Counted from the stretch's first letter, positions 1-8,011 are shown. The stretch: 31,772 nt of DNA from DASRZM01 sp035686365 (GCA_035686365.1 DASRZM010000078.1:1-31772); one strand, 5' to 3'. Made by a program: numbers and translations. Notes: generated by a model from the letters alone, not told the origin.

Positions 1-531
1 CTGCGGGCGCTGATGAACCTGGTGGCGCGCGACGTGCGCCGCGCCGGCTACGACGACCTTTCGCTCGAGCGCGTCGGTACCGGCACCGACGGCCCTGCGG
101 ATCTGTCGCCGCACGCGCGCATGCAGATCGTCGGCGGCGACAGCGGCTGCGTGGCGTTTTCGTACGACCGCGCCGGCAACACTGCGGGCATCCGCGAGGA
201 CAGCGAACTGCGTGCCTTCCGCCGCGGCACGGTCAGCGGGATCGGCGTCCTGCAGATGCGCACCGGCGCGGGCACTTCCTGCGATGCCGGCGATGGCTGG
301 GACACGCTGAGCGACCCCAACGCCGTGGACATCAGGCGCTTCGGAGTGGTGCTGAGCGCCGTGAATGCGCCGATCGGGCCGGGCTCGGCCCCGATCCGTG
401 TCCGCGACCTCGACCTCGCGCTCGAAGGCAACCTGCTCAACGCGCAGGATACGGTGCGGGCCATCCAGACCCGCATCCGCGTGCGCGCCGACTGCGTCCG
501 CGAGGACCTGACCGAATGCGACTCCCTGTAG
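1..531 (+). CDS. pilW: PilW-like minor pilin, C-terminal part (5' end outside window)
   Basis: The reading frame is open from base 1 (reads LRALMNLVARDVRRAGYDD), so the gene starts upstream of the window; the ATG at 13 is internal. The phrase 'LVARDVRRAGY' just after the missing N-terminal helix is typical of PilW-type prepilins, in which a long hydrophobic helix leads into an 'R-D-hydrophobic-R-x-A-G-Y' segment. The remaining roughly 176 residues would be the globular pseudopilin domain, with cysteines near 'GDSGCVAF', 'TSCDAGDGW' and the C-terminal 'RADCVRE...CDSL' that could form disulfides in the periplasm. It ends 31 bases before the PilX-like gene and is probably co-transcribed with it. 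PilW is a minor pilin needed for type IV pilus assembly in related bacteria. The identification rests on that motif and on the neighbours; the missing prepilin peptide cannot be checked here. Confidence 0.75.
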   Translation: MRALMNLVARDVRRAGYDDLSLERVGTGTDGPADLSPHARMQIVGGDSGCVAFSYDRAGNTAGIREDSELRAFRRGTVSGIGVLQMRTGAGTSCDAGDGWDTLSDPNAVDIRRFGVVLSAVNAPIGPGSAPIRVRDLDLALEGNLLNAQDTVRAIQTRIRVRADCVREDLTECDSL

Positions 532-562
532 GTAATCCATGTCGCCCCTGAAGGTGAGCAAG

Positions 563-2188
563 ATGATCCCGATCCAACAGCAACCCGCATCCGGGCTGCG
601 CCAGCGCGGCATCACCACCCTGCTGGTGGCGATCCTGCTGCTGGGCATCCTGACCGTGGTGGTGTTCTTCTCCACCTCGGTTGGAATCTTCGAGCAGCGT
701 ACCGCGACCAACGAGCATCGCGCCAAGCTGACACAGCAGATCGCGGAGGCTTCGGTCAACATGGCCGTGGAATTCCTGAAGGCCAATGGCGCACTGCTCA
801 CCTCCACGGATCCCGTAGTCAATGGCTGGCTTGCGGCCGGCACCGAGCGTTGGGTGCCCTGCACCACGGCAGCGCCGTCCGGACAGTTCGACCCGTGCAC
901 GGCGATTCCCGACACACCCAATGCGCTGCGCGACCAGATGTACCGCTACGAGTTCGGCGGCAGCACGCTGGTTCCCTACAACGCGGCCGTACCGGCCAAT
1001 GCGCAGATCGATTCGATCACCATCGGCGGCACCGTCGCGGCGCCGGTCACGGCGGCAGCGACCGCCGAGGTCGCCGCCGTGCTGTGCCGCTTCGACGTCA
1101 ACGACCCCGACCTTCCCGAGTGCGACCTGGATCCGGAGGATCCGGGCATGATCGCCATCACCCTGGTGTCCAACACCGACGTTGCGACGGAGAATGCGAG
1201 CGCGCAGATCAAGGAAACGGTCGGCACCTTCCGCACCTTCGGCGGCGCCGACGCGGTCCCGCTGGTGGCCTCGGGTACGGTCAACGGACTGGGCAACGCC
1301 GAGATCGTGGCCAATCCCAATGCCGGTGGCTTCGGCGTGCCCGGCTCGATCTGGGCGCCCGGCCAGGTCAATATCGAGGGTTCCGGCGGCGGTGGCATCG
1401 GCAGCGTGATCACCTGCCACATGGGCGAGTTCCTGCAGGGCAACGATGTCGACGACCTGTTCACCACGTGCACCGGCAACGCCTGCGGCTGCCCGACGCT
1501 GAACAATGGCGCATTGTCCGGTTCCGCGCAGGGCAACCAGATCGAGGGCATCGACGTTCTGGACATCGACGGCGGCCACGGCCTTCCGGACATCGCTTAC
1601 TTCCCCTCGCACAAGGTGTCGCCGGTCAGCGGCCTGCAGCTCGACGTGCAGGACGACCACCTGGACGATTCGCTGTTCGAGTTCTTCTTCAGCCAGGACG
1701 TCGTGGACGGCACCGGCGCGCCCGGGGCCAGCCAGCCCGACGTGTCGCAGAACTGCGGCGACGGCGGCAATGGCGATTGCGCGATCGCTGCGCTGCAGTC
1801 GCTGGGCGCGCTGGAAACCGATTGCACCGACCTGAGCGCCGCCTCTACCGGCCTGTACTGGGCACGCAACGGCTGCAATCTGCCGGCGGTGGTCGGCTCG
1901 GCCACGGCACCGGTCGTGCTGGTGGTCGAAGACGACCTGCACCTGCAGGGCAATACCATCTTCTACGGCATGATCTTCGTGCGGTCCTCGACCAACACCG
2001 GGACATTCCGCGGCAACGGCAACATGACGATCTTCGGCACCACGATCATCGAGGGCAACATCGACACCAACGGCAGCATCCGCTACGTCTATTCGGAAAA
2101 GATCGCCCAGGCCATCAACAATTCACCCGCGTTCCAGCGATTCGGCCGCGTGCCGGGCAGCTGGCTCGATGCGCCCACGGCGTTCTAG
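563..2188 (+). CDS. pilX: PilX-like minor pilin, unusually long (541 aa)
   Basis: The N-terminus has a basic segment (GLRQRG), then a hydrophobic helix (ITTLLVAILLLGILTVVVFF) and a 'SVGIFEQRTATNEHRAKLTQQIAEASVNMAVEFL' region, the pattern of PilX N-terminal domains: membrane anchor followed by the 'NE.RA..Q..AEA' helix. I chose the ATG at 563 because AAGGTGA lies 5 bases upstream; an in-frame ATG at 539 would add eight residues but has only a weak ribosome site. Textbook PilX is about 170-200 residues. This protein continues for some 300 more residues rich in Gly, Asn, Asp and Thr, with repeated small-residue stretches ('NGLGNAEIVANPNAGGFGVPGSIWAPG', and near the end 'GNTIFYGMIFVRSSTNTGTFRGNGN') that look like beta-solenoid or beta-roll rungs, and with several cysteine pairs. 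That structural reading is inference. It lies between the PilW-like and PilV-like genes and ends 10 bases before the latter. Confidence 0.75.
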   Translation: MIPIQQQPASGLRQRGITTLLVAILLLGILTVVVFFSTSVGIFEQRTATNEHRAKLTQQIAEASVNMAVEFLKANGALLTSTDPVVNGWLAAGTERWVPCTTAAPSGQFDPCTAIPDTPNALRDQMYRYEFGGSTLVPYNAAVPANAQIDSITIGGTVAAPVTAAATAEVAAVLCRFDVNDPDLPECDLDPEDPGMIAITLVSNTDVATENASAQIKETVGTFRTFGGADAVPLVASGTVNGLGNAEIVANPNAGGFGVPGSIWAPGQVNIEGSGGGGIGSVITCHMGEFLQGNDVDDLFTTCTGNACGCPTLNNGALSGSAQGNQIEGIDVLDIDGGHGLPDIAYFPSHKVSPVSGLQLDVQDDHLDDSLFEFFFSQDVVDGTGAPGASQPDVSQNCGDGGNGDCAIAALQSLGALETDCTDLSAASTGLYWARNGCNLPAVVGSATAPVVLVVEDDLHLQGNTIFYGMIFVRSSTNTGTFRGNGNMTIFGTTIIEGNIDTNGSIRYVYSEKIAQAINNSPAFQRFGRVPGSWLDAPTAF

Positions 2189-2198
2189 GAGTCGTTCC

Positions 2199-4511
2199 AT
2201 GACGAACCGCAACCGCTTCCGCCCCGCAACCGGCTTCAGCCTCATCGAAGTGCTGCTGGCGGTCGTCGTGCTCTCGATTGGCCTGCTGGCGCTGGCCGCG
2301 TTGCAGATGAACGTCGTACGCAGCAGCGCCGAGGCCAAGTCCCGCACCACCGGACTGGCGCTGGCCGAGGACAAGCTCGAGCAGATCCGCAACTTCACGC
2401 TGCGCAGCAGCAGCACCGCCGCCTGCCCCGCAGTCGGCGACGCGAACTGGCCCGAACAGTACCGCTGCATCGCCGCGCCCGGCGCGGCCGAGCAGCTCCC
2501 CGACGTCGACGGCTCGCTCGGCGGTACCGACTACAGCCGGAATTGGCGCGTGGAGCGCTATGTATGGGACTCGGCGACCGAACTGTTTGTCTCCCTCGGC
2601 GCGGTCACTGCGGACGATACCGCGGTAACGGCCGCCAGTGCGACCTACCGTCCCGGCACCGAGTTCAAACGTGTCATGGTCGATGTGAGCTGGACCGACG
2701 CCGAGGGCGATGCCAAGCTGGTGTCGGTCGAGGACGTGGTCAGCTCGATGAGTCCCGCGGAGAGCTCGCGCGTGCGCAGCCAGCGGGAGAACGCCAACCG
2801 CGGCCCGCAGGTGCTGATCACCAATCCCGAGGGAACCCCCGGCGTGATCCCGATCGCGATCGGCGGCGGCACCGAGACGGCGGCGACCAATCCGCGCCCC
2901 GAGGTCGCCGGCCGCCAGAACGACCAGCGCGTGGTCGAGACCCGCTTTGACGTACTCACCTACGCCGCCCTGAGCAACAGCAGCAACGCCCTGGTACAGA
3001 GCCGGATCGAGACCGCCGTGGTCGGCTGCACCTGCGTGTCGGGTACCGGCCCGTCGCCGAGGTACCGGCCCACGTTCTGGAGCGGTGAGCGCTATGCGGC
3101 GCCCGACAAGGTCGCCTCGTCCGCACCGGCGGCCCACAAGTCGCTGGGCAACAACGATCCGCCCGAGAGCCGGCTGTGCACCGAGTGCTGCCGTGACCAC
3201 CACGACCAGGGCTTCAGCGGCGAGACGTTCTCTCCACGCCGCGGCAGCCACACGCACAACATCGTCAACAACGAGTATCCCGAGGCCTGCCGGCTGATCC
3301 GCGTGGACGGCATCTTCCGTGTCGCCGCCGACGCCTACAACGACTACGGCAACCTGCTGGAGACGGCCAACAGCGCGGACGATTTCTTCCCGAGCGCCGC
3401 GGGCATCTCCAACTACCAGGGCTTCGTGCTCGACTACCTCGACGATCGCATCGTCAGTGCCGGGTCCGGGGCATACAACACGATCCTGACCAGTGCCGAG
3501 ACGGCCGCGCTGGAGTCCACGCACAGCCTGAACAATCCGTCGAAGATCCAGATCCAGGCCAGCGGCGACTTCAAGTGGCTGCACAACCGCGGCCTGTACA
3601 TCGACTGGCTCGAGCCTGCGGCGATCCAGAAGATCAACGACGCCAAGAGCAACTGCGACACCTCGCAGACGACGATCGAGGCCTGCGTCCTGGAGCACGT
3701 GCCGTTCACCTCGATCAACGTCACCGAGCTGGCCAACTGGACGCCGGCATCCGGCACCCAGATCGTGGTGACCAACAACGATTTCCTCAGTTCGCTGGCG
3801 TCGACCGAGCCGGTTCGCGGCAAGGCCGAGTCGATCAGCGGCACCGACGGCAGGTTCATCGACGCCATCGGCGCGATCTTCAACTCGAACTCGGGGCTGG
3901 CGCTGCTGCTCACGCCGGTGCATGCGGACGAAGTCCTGCGTTCGGACTCGCAGACGTTCCAGATCGTGGGATCCAGCGGCGGCGGCCTGAGCGGCACCTA
4001 CACGGTGACGTTCAATGGCTACACGTTCTCCACGTCCTCCGGCGCCCTCCCGACCATTACCAGCGACCCGGCTTCGGTGTGCAATTTCGCCACGACCGGC
4101 GCGACCAAGCCCAATCCGTACACCTGTTCGTCCAGCTCGCTGGGCGGCCAGACGATACTGACGATCGGAAACTACAATTACGAACGAAGCGCGTCCGTTA
4201 CCGAGACGATCACGTGCTCGGGCGCCAGCGGCGACAGGAACCTCTCGGTCAAGTACGACGCAATCTACTGCCGCAATTACAGCGTCGATTCGGCGACGGT
4301 GGGTGCAGTCAGCGGCGTGGTGGGTTTGCCGGAGCCCTCCGACGGCGTGATGGCCGAGCGCACATCGATCGAGTTCTCCGCCGTCAATCCCAGCGACGCG
4401 ATCTCGGTCTTCATGTCGCTGCAGGGGGAGACCCAGACCCCGGTGACCTGCACCTACGTTCCGCAGGGCCAGGGATTCAAGGGTACGGCCACCTCGGCGA
4501 ACTGTCCGTAG
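2199..4511 (+). CDS. pilV: PilV-like type IV minor pilin with a giant C-terminal region (770 aa)
   Basis: The start at 2199 has AGGAG 7 bases upstream; the longer open frame from 2169 would overlap pilX and lacks a ribosome site. Residues 1-12 form a basic leader ending in Gly, and 'G/FSLIEVLLAVVVLSIGLLALAAL' is a canonical type III prepilin cleavage and methylation motif with Glu at position +5. The 'LALAEDKLEQIRNF' segment after it is typical of PilV/GspI-class pseudopilins. PilV is normally about 150-200 residues; here about 600 more follow. The extra part contains a Cys/His-dense stretch at residues 277-353 (CTC, CTECC, DHHD, HTH) and later Ser/Thr-rich segments with further cysteines. 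I do not recognise a named domain there. The protein is expected at the pilus tip or as part of the priming complex, exposed outside the cell. It is the last gene of the run; a terminator follows 22 bases after the stop. Confidence 0.7.
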   Translation: MTNRNRFRPATGFSLIEVLLAVVVLSIGLLALAALQMNVVRSSAEAKSRTTGLALAEDKLEQIRNFTLRSSSTAACPAVGDANWPEQYRCIAAPGAAEQLPDVDGSLGGTDYSRNWRVERYVWDSATELFVSLGAVTADDTAVTAASATYRPGTEFKRVMVDVSWTDAEGDAKLVSVEDVVSSMSPAESSRVRSQRENANRGPQVLITNPEGTPGVIPIAIGGGTETAATNPRPEVAGRQNDQRVVETRFDVLTYAALSNSSNALVQSRIETAVVGCTCVSGTGPSPRYRPTFWSGERYAAPDKVASSAPAAHKSLGNNDPPESRLCTECCRDHHDQGFSGETFSPRRGSHTHNIVNNEYPEACRLIRVDGIFRVAADAYNDYGNLLETANSADDFFPSAAGISNYQGFVLDYLDDRIVSAGSGAYNTILTSAETAALESTHSLNNPSKIQIQASGDFKWLHNRGLYIDWLEPAAIQKINDAKSNCDTSQTTIEACVLEHVPFTSINVTELANWTPASGTQIVVTNNDFLSSLASTEPVRGKAESISGTDGRFIDAIGAIFNSNSGLALLLTPVHADEVLRSDSQTFQIVGSSGGGLSGTYTVTFNGYTFSTSSGALPTITSDPASVCNFATTGATKPNPYTCSSSSLGGQTILTIGNYNYERSASVTETITCSGASGDRNLSVKYDAIYCRNYSVDSATVGAVSGVVGLPEPSDGVMAERTSIEFSAVNPSDAISVFMSLQGETQTPVTCTYVPQGQGFKGTATSANCP

Positions 4512-4533
4512 GCCCGATCGGAAACGAGGCATG

Positions 4534-4563
4534 AAAAAAGGGCCCGCCTTTTGGCGGGCCCTT
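4534..4563. terminator. Bidirectional intrinsic terminator between pilV-like gene and tRNA-Asn
   Basis: A perfect 9-bp stem, GGGCCCGCC (4540-4548) with GGCGGGCCC (4553-4561), closes a TTTT loop. On the minus strand it is followed by an unbroken T run (complement of the A run 4534-4539), making it a strong terminator for tRNA-Asn. On the plus strand the following CTTCCGTTTT is a weaker tail for the pilin genes. The two flanking transcripts converge here. Confidence 0.88.
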
Positions 4564-4571
4564 CCGTTTTC

Positions 4572-4648
4572 TGGCGCCCAAGGTAGGACTCGAACCTACG
4601 ACCCTCTGATTAACAGTCAGATGCTCTAACCGGCTGAGCTACTTGGGC
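4572..4648 (-). tRNA. tRNA-Asn (anticodon GTT)
   Basis: Read on the minus strand, the gene folds as a full cloverleaf: acceptor GCCCAAG pairs with CTTGGGC, D arm GCTCAG, anticodon stem TCTGA/TCAGA around loop CTGTTAA (anticodon GTT), T arm with the conserved GGTTCGAGTCC, discriminator G and an encoded CCA end. Length is 77 bases. It has its own promoter to the right and a perfect terminator to the left. Confidence 0.96.
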
Positions 4649-4659
4649 GAGGGGTGCGA

Positions 4660-4688
4660 ATTCTGGGCCATGACAGGGTAGGCGTCAA
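4660..4688 (-). promoter_or_regulatory. Sigma70-type promoter of tRNA-Asn
   Basis: On the minus strand, TTGACG (4683-4688) is separated by exactly 17 bases from CAGAAT (4660-4665), 11 bases upstream of the mature tRNA 5' end. The bases after the -10 box include CCCC, as in GC-rich discriminators of stringently controlled stable-RNA promoters. Spacing and position fit a dedicated tRNA promoter. Confidence 0.72.
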
Positions 4689-4711
4689 CCGACGCCGCGC
4701 CCGTCGCAGCC

Positions 4712-5251
4712 TCATTCCGGGCAGGTGGCGGTGATGGCTGCCGGGCTCGGTTTGCCATACCGGATCCGGCCGCGGTTGCTGATCACCAGCGTCTGCGCCC
4801 GGGCCGGCCCGCGGCCGTCGCACAGGGTGAAGGTGACGTTGGAGCCGGCGTTGCCGCCGCTGGGCTGGATCACGATGCGGGTGCGGCCGACGGTGGAGCG
4901 CAGGCGGACCTTGCCGGCCAGCGCGCCCTGGTGGAAGAACACGGTTTCGTCCGCCTCGCGCTCGCGATTGCCGTTGCGGTCCAGGAACGCGATCCAGCCG
5001 CCGCTCCAGTCCTGTCCGGCGTCGCAGGCAAGCGCATCGCCACTGGGGCACAGCACGGCGTGGCGGCCGGTGATCGCGGCGCGGCTGACGGCGCGGGTCA
5101 GGCTTGCCAGCAGGCCCGAACGCGCGTCGCCCGCGCGTGCGGCTTCCAGTGCGTTGGCCAGCGCCGGGATCGCGACCGCAAACAGGATCGCGACGACCGC
5201 CACGGCGATCATCAACTCGAGGAGGGTGAATCCGCTATGGGCGTTGCGCAT
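4712..5251 (-). CDS. FimT/GspH-family type IV pseudopilin
   Basis: The 179-residue product begins MRNAHSG/FTLLELMIAVAVVAILFAVAIPAL, a short basic leader with the prepilin peptidase site after Gly7 and Glu at +5 of the mature protein. The following 'ANALEAARAGDARSGLLASLTRAVSRAAITGRHAVLCPS' resembles the FimT/GspH domain, where the helix leads to 'AR..AI.R...V.LCPS'; then come 'WSGGWIAFLDRNGNRE' and a C-terminal 'FTLCDGRG...LVISNRGRIR', both family hallmarks (GW..F.D.N, and C-D-x-R-G). I chose the ATG at 5251 over an upstream frame start at 5377 because the prepilin leader must be short. FimT-like proteins help type IV pilus assembly and in some bacteria bind DNA during uptake. The gene faces the pilin genes at 1-4511, so it is transcribed separately from them. 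The exact subfamily (FimT, FimU or GspH) is not resolved. Confidence 0.85.
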   Translation of the reverse strand: MRNAHSGFTLLELMIAVAVVAILFAVAIPALANALEAARAGDARSGLLASLTRAVSRAAITGRHAVLCPSGDALACDAGQDWSGGWIAFLDRNGNREREADETVFFHQGALAGKVRLRSTVGRTRIVIQPSGGNAGSNVTFTLCDGRGPARAQTLVISNRGRIRYGKPSPAAITATCPE

Positions 5252-5365
5252 CGCTGCGGGCCGGTGATGGACTGGCCTCGATGTTGGCGCGCACAGTCCG
5301 GCGCCGCAGTCGGCAGGCGGCTGCGATCGCTGTAGGAAAAGAAGCCGATCTACTGCGCTCCGGTC

Positions 5366-5390
5366 GATCGCGGGCATGGCCCGCTCCCAC
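5366..5390. repeat. REP-like palindrome (GTGGGAGCGGGC type), single copy
   Basis: GATCGCGGGCATGGCCCGCT plus CCCAC forms a small stem-loop (GCGGGC/GCCCGC) and on the minus strand begins GTGGGAGCGGGC. It matches the copies at 7811-7993 and 31576-31689 in sequence and design. It lies in the divergent fimT/uvrB intergenic region, which otherwise shows only a possible uvrB -10 box at 5481-5486. Confidence 0.65.
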
Positions 5391-5515
5391 AGCGCTTCGC
5401 GGCGGCCGCTCGGCCGCCCCCCGCTCCGGCCGGTGCAGCCAGTGCGGGGTGGCCGCCCCAGGCGGTTCAGCCGCGCTGGCTATACTGACCGCTTGCCTTC
5501 CGTCGCCGTGATCCG

Positions 5516-7528
5516 ATGTCCGACTGCTTCGAGCTCGTCGCCCCGTTCCAGCCTGCCGGCGACCAGCCGCAGGCGATCCAGGCGTTGATCAGGGGCTTCG
5601 AGAACGGCCTGGCGCGGCAGACCCTGCTGGGCGTGACCGGTTCGGGCAAGACCTACGCCATCGCCAACCTGATCCAGGCGGTGCAGAAGCCGACCCTGGT
5701 GATGGCACCCAACAAGACCCTGGCCGCCCAGCTCTACGGCGAGTTCCGCGAGTTCTTCCCGGGCAACGCGGTGGAGTACTTCGTCAGCTACTACGACTAC
5801 TACCAGCCCGAGGCCTACGTCCCCTCGACCGACACCTACATCGAGAAGGACTCCTCGATCAACGAGCACATCGAGCAGATGCGCCTGTCGGCGACCAAGG
5901 CCCTGCTCGAGCGCAAGGACGCCATCATCGTGGCGACGGTCTCGGCCATCTACGGGCTGGGAGACCCCAACGAGTACTTCCGCATGGTGCTGCACATGGT
6001 GCGCGGCGAGCGCATCGACCAGCGCGAGCTGCTGCGCCGCCTGACCGAACTGCAGTACACCCGCAACGACATGGAGCTGCGCCGCGCCACCTACCGCGTG
6101 CGCGGCGAGGTCATCGACGTGCACCCGGCCGAGAGCGAGGTCGAGGCCCTGCGCATCGAGCTGTTCGACGGCGAGATCGAGCAGCTGTCGATCTTCGATC
6201 CGCTCACCGGCGAGGTGTGGCGGAAGATCCCGCGCTACACCATCTACCCGAAGTCGCACTACGTGACCACGCGGCGCACCGTGCTCGAGGCCATCGACCA
6301 CATCAAGCCCGAGCTGAAGGACCGGCTCGAGTACCTGTACCGTGAGAACAAACTGGTGGAGGCGCAGCGCCTGCAGCAGCGCACCAGCTTCGACCTGGAG
6401 ATGCTGGCCGAGGTCGGCTACTGCCAGGGCATCGAGAACTATTCGCGGCACCTGACCGGGCGCATGCCCGGCGAGCCGCCGCCGTGCCTGTTCGACTACC
6501 TTCCGCCGGACGCGCTGCTGGTGGTGGACGAGTCGCACGTGACCATCCCGCAGCTGGGCGCCATGTACAAGGGCGACCGCTCGCGCAAGGAGAACCTGGT
6601 CGAGTACGGCTTCCGCCTCCCCTCGGCGCTGGACAACCGGCCGCTGAAGTTCGAGGAATGGGAGCGGCGCGCGCCGCGCACGATCTTCGTTTCGGCCACG
6701 CCCGGAAAATACGAGGTGGAACACTCCGACGGCAACGTGGTCGAGCTGCTGGTACGCCCCACGGGTCTGGTCGATCCGCAGGTCGAGGTGCGGCCGGTCG
6801 CCACCCAGGTCGACGACCTGCTTTCGGAGATCCACGCGCGCGTGGCCATGGGCGACCGCGTGCTGGTCACCACCCTGACCAAGCGCATGGCCGAGAACCT
6901 GACCGAGTACCTGGGCGAGCACGGCACCAAGGTCCGCTACCTGCACTCGGACGTGGAAACGGTCGAGCGCGTGGAGATCATCCGCGACCTGCGGCTGGGC
7001 CAGTTCGACGTGCTGGTCGGGATCAACCTGCTGCGCGAGGGCCTGGACATGCCCGAGGTCTCGCTGGTGGCCGTGCTCGATGCCGACAAGGAAGGCTTCC
7101 TGCGCTCGGCCGGCTCGCTGATCCAGACCATCGGGCGCGCCGCGCGCAACGTCCGCGGCAAGGCGATCCTGTATGCCGATTCGATCACCCGATCGATGAA
7201 GGCGGCGATGGACGAGACCGAGCGCCGCCGCAACCGCCAGGTCGAGTACAACATCGAGCACGGCATCACGCCGGCCAGCATCGTCAAGAAGGTCTCCGAC
7301 ATCATGGAAGGCGCGCGAGCCGATGCCGCCGACGCCCGGGCAGGGCGCGGGCGCAAGGTCGCCGAGCCGAAGGTGGACTACCGCGGGCTGTCGCCGCAGC
7401 AGCTGGCCGCCAAGCTGAAGAAGCTGGAGCAGCAGATGTTCGACCACGCGCAGAACCTCGAGTTCGAGGACGCCGCGCGGGTCCGCGACGAGATCCGGCG
7501 CATCAAGGAACAGACGCTGGTGGCCTGA
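5516..7528 (+). CDS. uvrB: UvrB, excinuclease ABC subunit B
   Basis: This is the damage-verification subunit of nucleotide excision repair. It loads with UvrA, inserts a beta-hairpin into DNA, and recruits UvrC. The 670-residue length matches the family. Walker A is GVTGSGKT (residues 39-46, Lys45). The tyrosine-rich hairpin 'SYYDYYQPEAY' gives Tyr92, 93, 95 and 96 as in the E. coli protein. Helicase motifs follow: VVDESH, SATPG, 'GINLLREGLDMPEV' and 'QTIGRAARN'. The last 35 or so residues form the UVR coiled-coil (LKKLEQQMFDHAQNLEFEDAARVRDEI) that contacts UvrC. A TATACT at 5481-5486 is a plausible -10 box about 30 bases before the ATG; I find no convincing -35 and no LexA-like palindrome next to it, so SOS control is not evident. 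It is a single-gene unit, followed by a GC-rich hairpin. Confidence 0.98.
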   Translation: MSDCFELVAPFQPAGDQPQAIQALIRGFENGLARQTLLGVTGSGKTYAIANLIQAVQKPTLVMAPNKTLAAQLYGEFREFFPGNAVEYFVSYYDYYQPEAYVPSTDTYIEKDSSINEHIEQMRLSATKALLERKDAIIVATVSAIYGLGDPNEYFRMVLHMVRGERIDQRELLRRLTELQYTRNDMELRRATYRVRGEVIDVHPAESEVEALRIELFDGEIEQLSIFDPLTGEVWRKIPRYTIYPKSHYVTTRRTVLEAIDHIKPELKDRLEYLYRENKLVEAQRLQQRTSFDLEMLAEVGYCQGIENYSRHLTGRMPGEPPPCLFDYLPPDALLVVDESHVTIPQLGAMYKGDRSRKENLVEYGFRLPSALDNRPLKFEEWERRAPRTIFVSATPGKYEVEHSDGNVVELLVRPTGLVDPQVEVRPVATQVDDLLSEIHARVAMGDRVLVTTLTKRMAENLTEYLGEHGTKVRYLHSDVETVERVEIIRDLRLGQFDVLVGINLLREGLDMPEVSLVAVLDADKEGFLRSAGSLIQTIGRAARNVRGKAILYADSITRSMKAAMDETERRRNRQVEYNIEHGITPASIVKKVSDIMEGARADAADARAGRGRKVAEPKVDYRGLSPQQLAAKLKKLEQQMFDHAQNLEFEDAARVRDEIRRIKEQTLVA

Positions 7529-7540
7529 TTGCCTGTTTCT

Positions 7541-7563
7541 CCCCTCTCCCCCCGGGAGAGGGG
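7541..7563. repeat. Inverted repeat after uvrB
   Basis: CCCCTCTCCC (7541-7550) and GGGAGAGGGG (7554-7563) pair perfectly over 10 bp with a CCC loop, 13 bases after the uvrB stop. There is no T run on the 3' side, so this is not a standard terminator. The flanking 'ACGGGGGTGAGGGTC' resembles the widespread CCCTCACCCC-type intergenic repeat seen in many proteobacterial genomes. It may stabilise the uvrB mRNA 3' end. Confidence 0.6.
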
Positions 7564-7648
7564 ACGGGGGTGAGGGTCCGGACGATGCCAGGCGCCGATG
7601 ATCGCAGCGCCCGTCATGGACGGCGTGGCTGCCGGCGAGAAGAGGTGG

Positions 7649-7723
7649 TGGTGGGCGCGACAGGGATCGAACCTGTGACCCCTACCATGTCAAGGTAGTG
7701 CTCTACCGCTGAGCTACGCGCCC
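7649..7723 (-). tRNA. tRNA-Val (anticodon GAC)
   Basis: On the minus strand: acceptor GGGCGCG/CGCGCCC, D arm GCTCAGCGGTAGAGC, anticodon stem CTACC/GGTAG around TTGACAT (anticodon GAC), T arm with GGTTCGATCC, discriminator A, and an encoded CCA. Length is 75 bases with CCA. No U-rich terminator follows it on the left. Confidence 0.96.
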
Positions 7724-7746
7724 GGAAGCCCCGGAAAGGACGCGGA

Positions 7747-7775
7747 AGTGTAGATTGCCGGCCCCGGGGTGGCAA
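7747..7775 (-). promoter_or_regulatory. Sigma70-type promoter of tRNA-Val
   Basis: On the minus strand, TTGCCA (7770-7775), a 17-base spacer, and TACACT (7747-7752) lie 23 bases before the mature tRNA 5' end. Box identity and spacing are good for a high-GC gammaproteobacterium. Confidence 0.65.
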
Positions 7776-7810
7776 GCCGCACGGCGGGCGGCGGGGCGCT
7801 GCGGGCACCC

Positions 7811-7993
7811 GATCGCGGCCATGGGCCGCTCCCACGCCGCTTCGATCTGCCTCATCGCGACGGCGACAAGCTGTAGGAGCGGGCGTTGCCCGCGAATGAC
7901 CGAGCGCACGAGGGCGCCGGACCCCGATCGCGGGCAACGCCCGCTCCTACGAATTTCCGGCGGGGCGATGTGGGAGCGGCCCATGGCCGCGAT
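7811..7993. repeat. Cluster of four REP-like palindromes
   Basis: Four copies lie at 7811-7835, 7873-7895, 7926-7950 and 7970-7993. Each carries GTAGGAGCGG or GTGGGAGCGG at one end, then a GC-rich stem (GCGGGC/GCCCGC or GCGGCC/GGCCGC) and ends in CGA or CGATC. Orientation alternates: the first and third read from the minus strand, the second and fourth from the plus strand. The second and third copies face each other as a pair, and so do the third and fourth in the other sense. The design resembles the GTAG-marked REP elements (SMAG) of Stenotrophomonas and similar Pseudomonas REPs. They fill nearly all of the gap between tRNA-Val and the sulfotransferase-like gene and could act as mRNA stabilisers or terminator-like structures. 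Confidence 0.75.
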
Positions 7994-8011
7994 TCCAGAT
8001 GCATCGACCTT

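Noticed and set aside
2115..4532. 805-residue minus-strand frame opposite the PilV-like gene
   Set aside because: No motifs and shadow-type composition. The plus frame has a ribosome site and a prepilin signature.
5460..5515. LexA box at uvrB
   Set aside because: No CTG-N10-CAG or TTAGTA-type palindrome is present near the start.
5480..7447. 655-residue minus-strand frame opposite uvrB
   Set aside because: uvrB carries all family motifs; this frame has none.
7811..7993. CRISPR array
   Set aside because: Repeats are palindromic, alternate in orientation and have irregular spacing; there are no uniform spacers and no cas genes.
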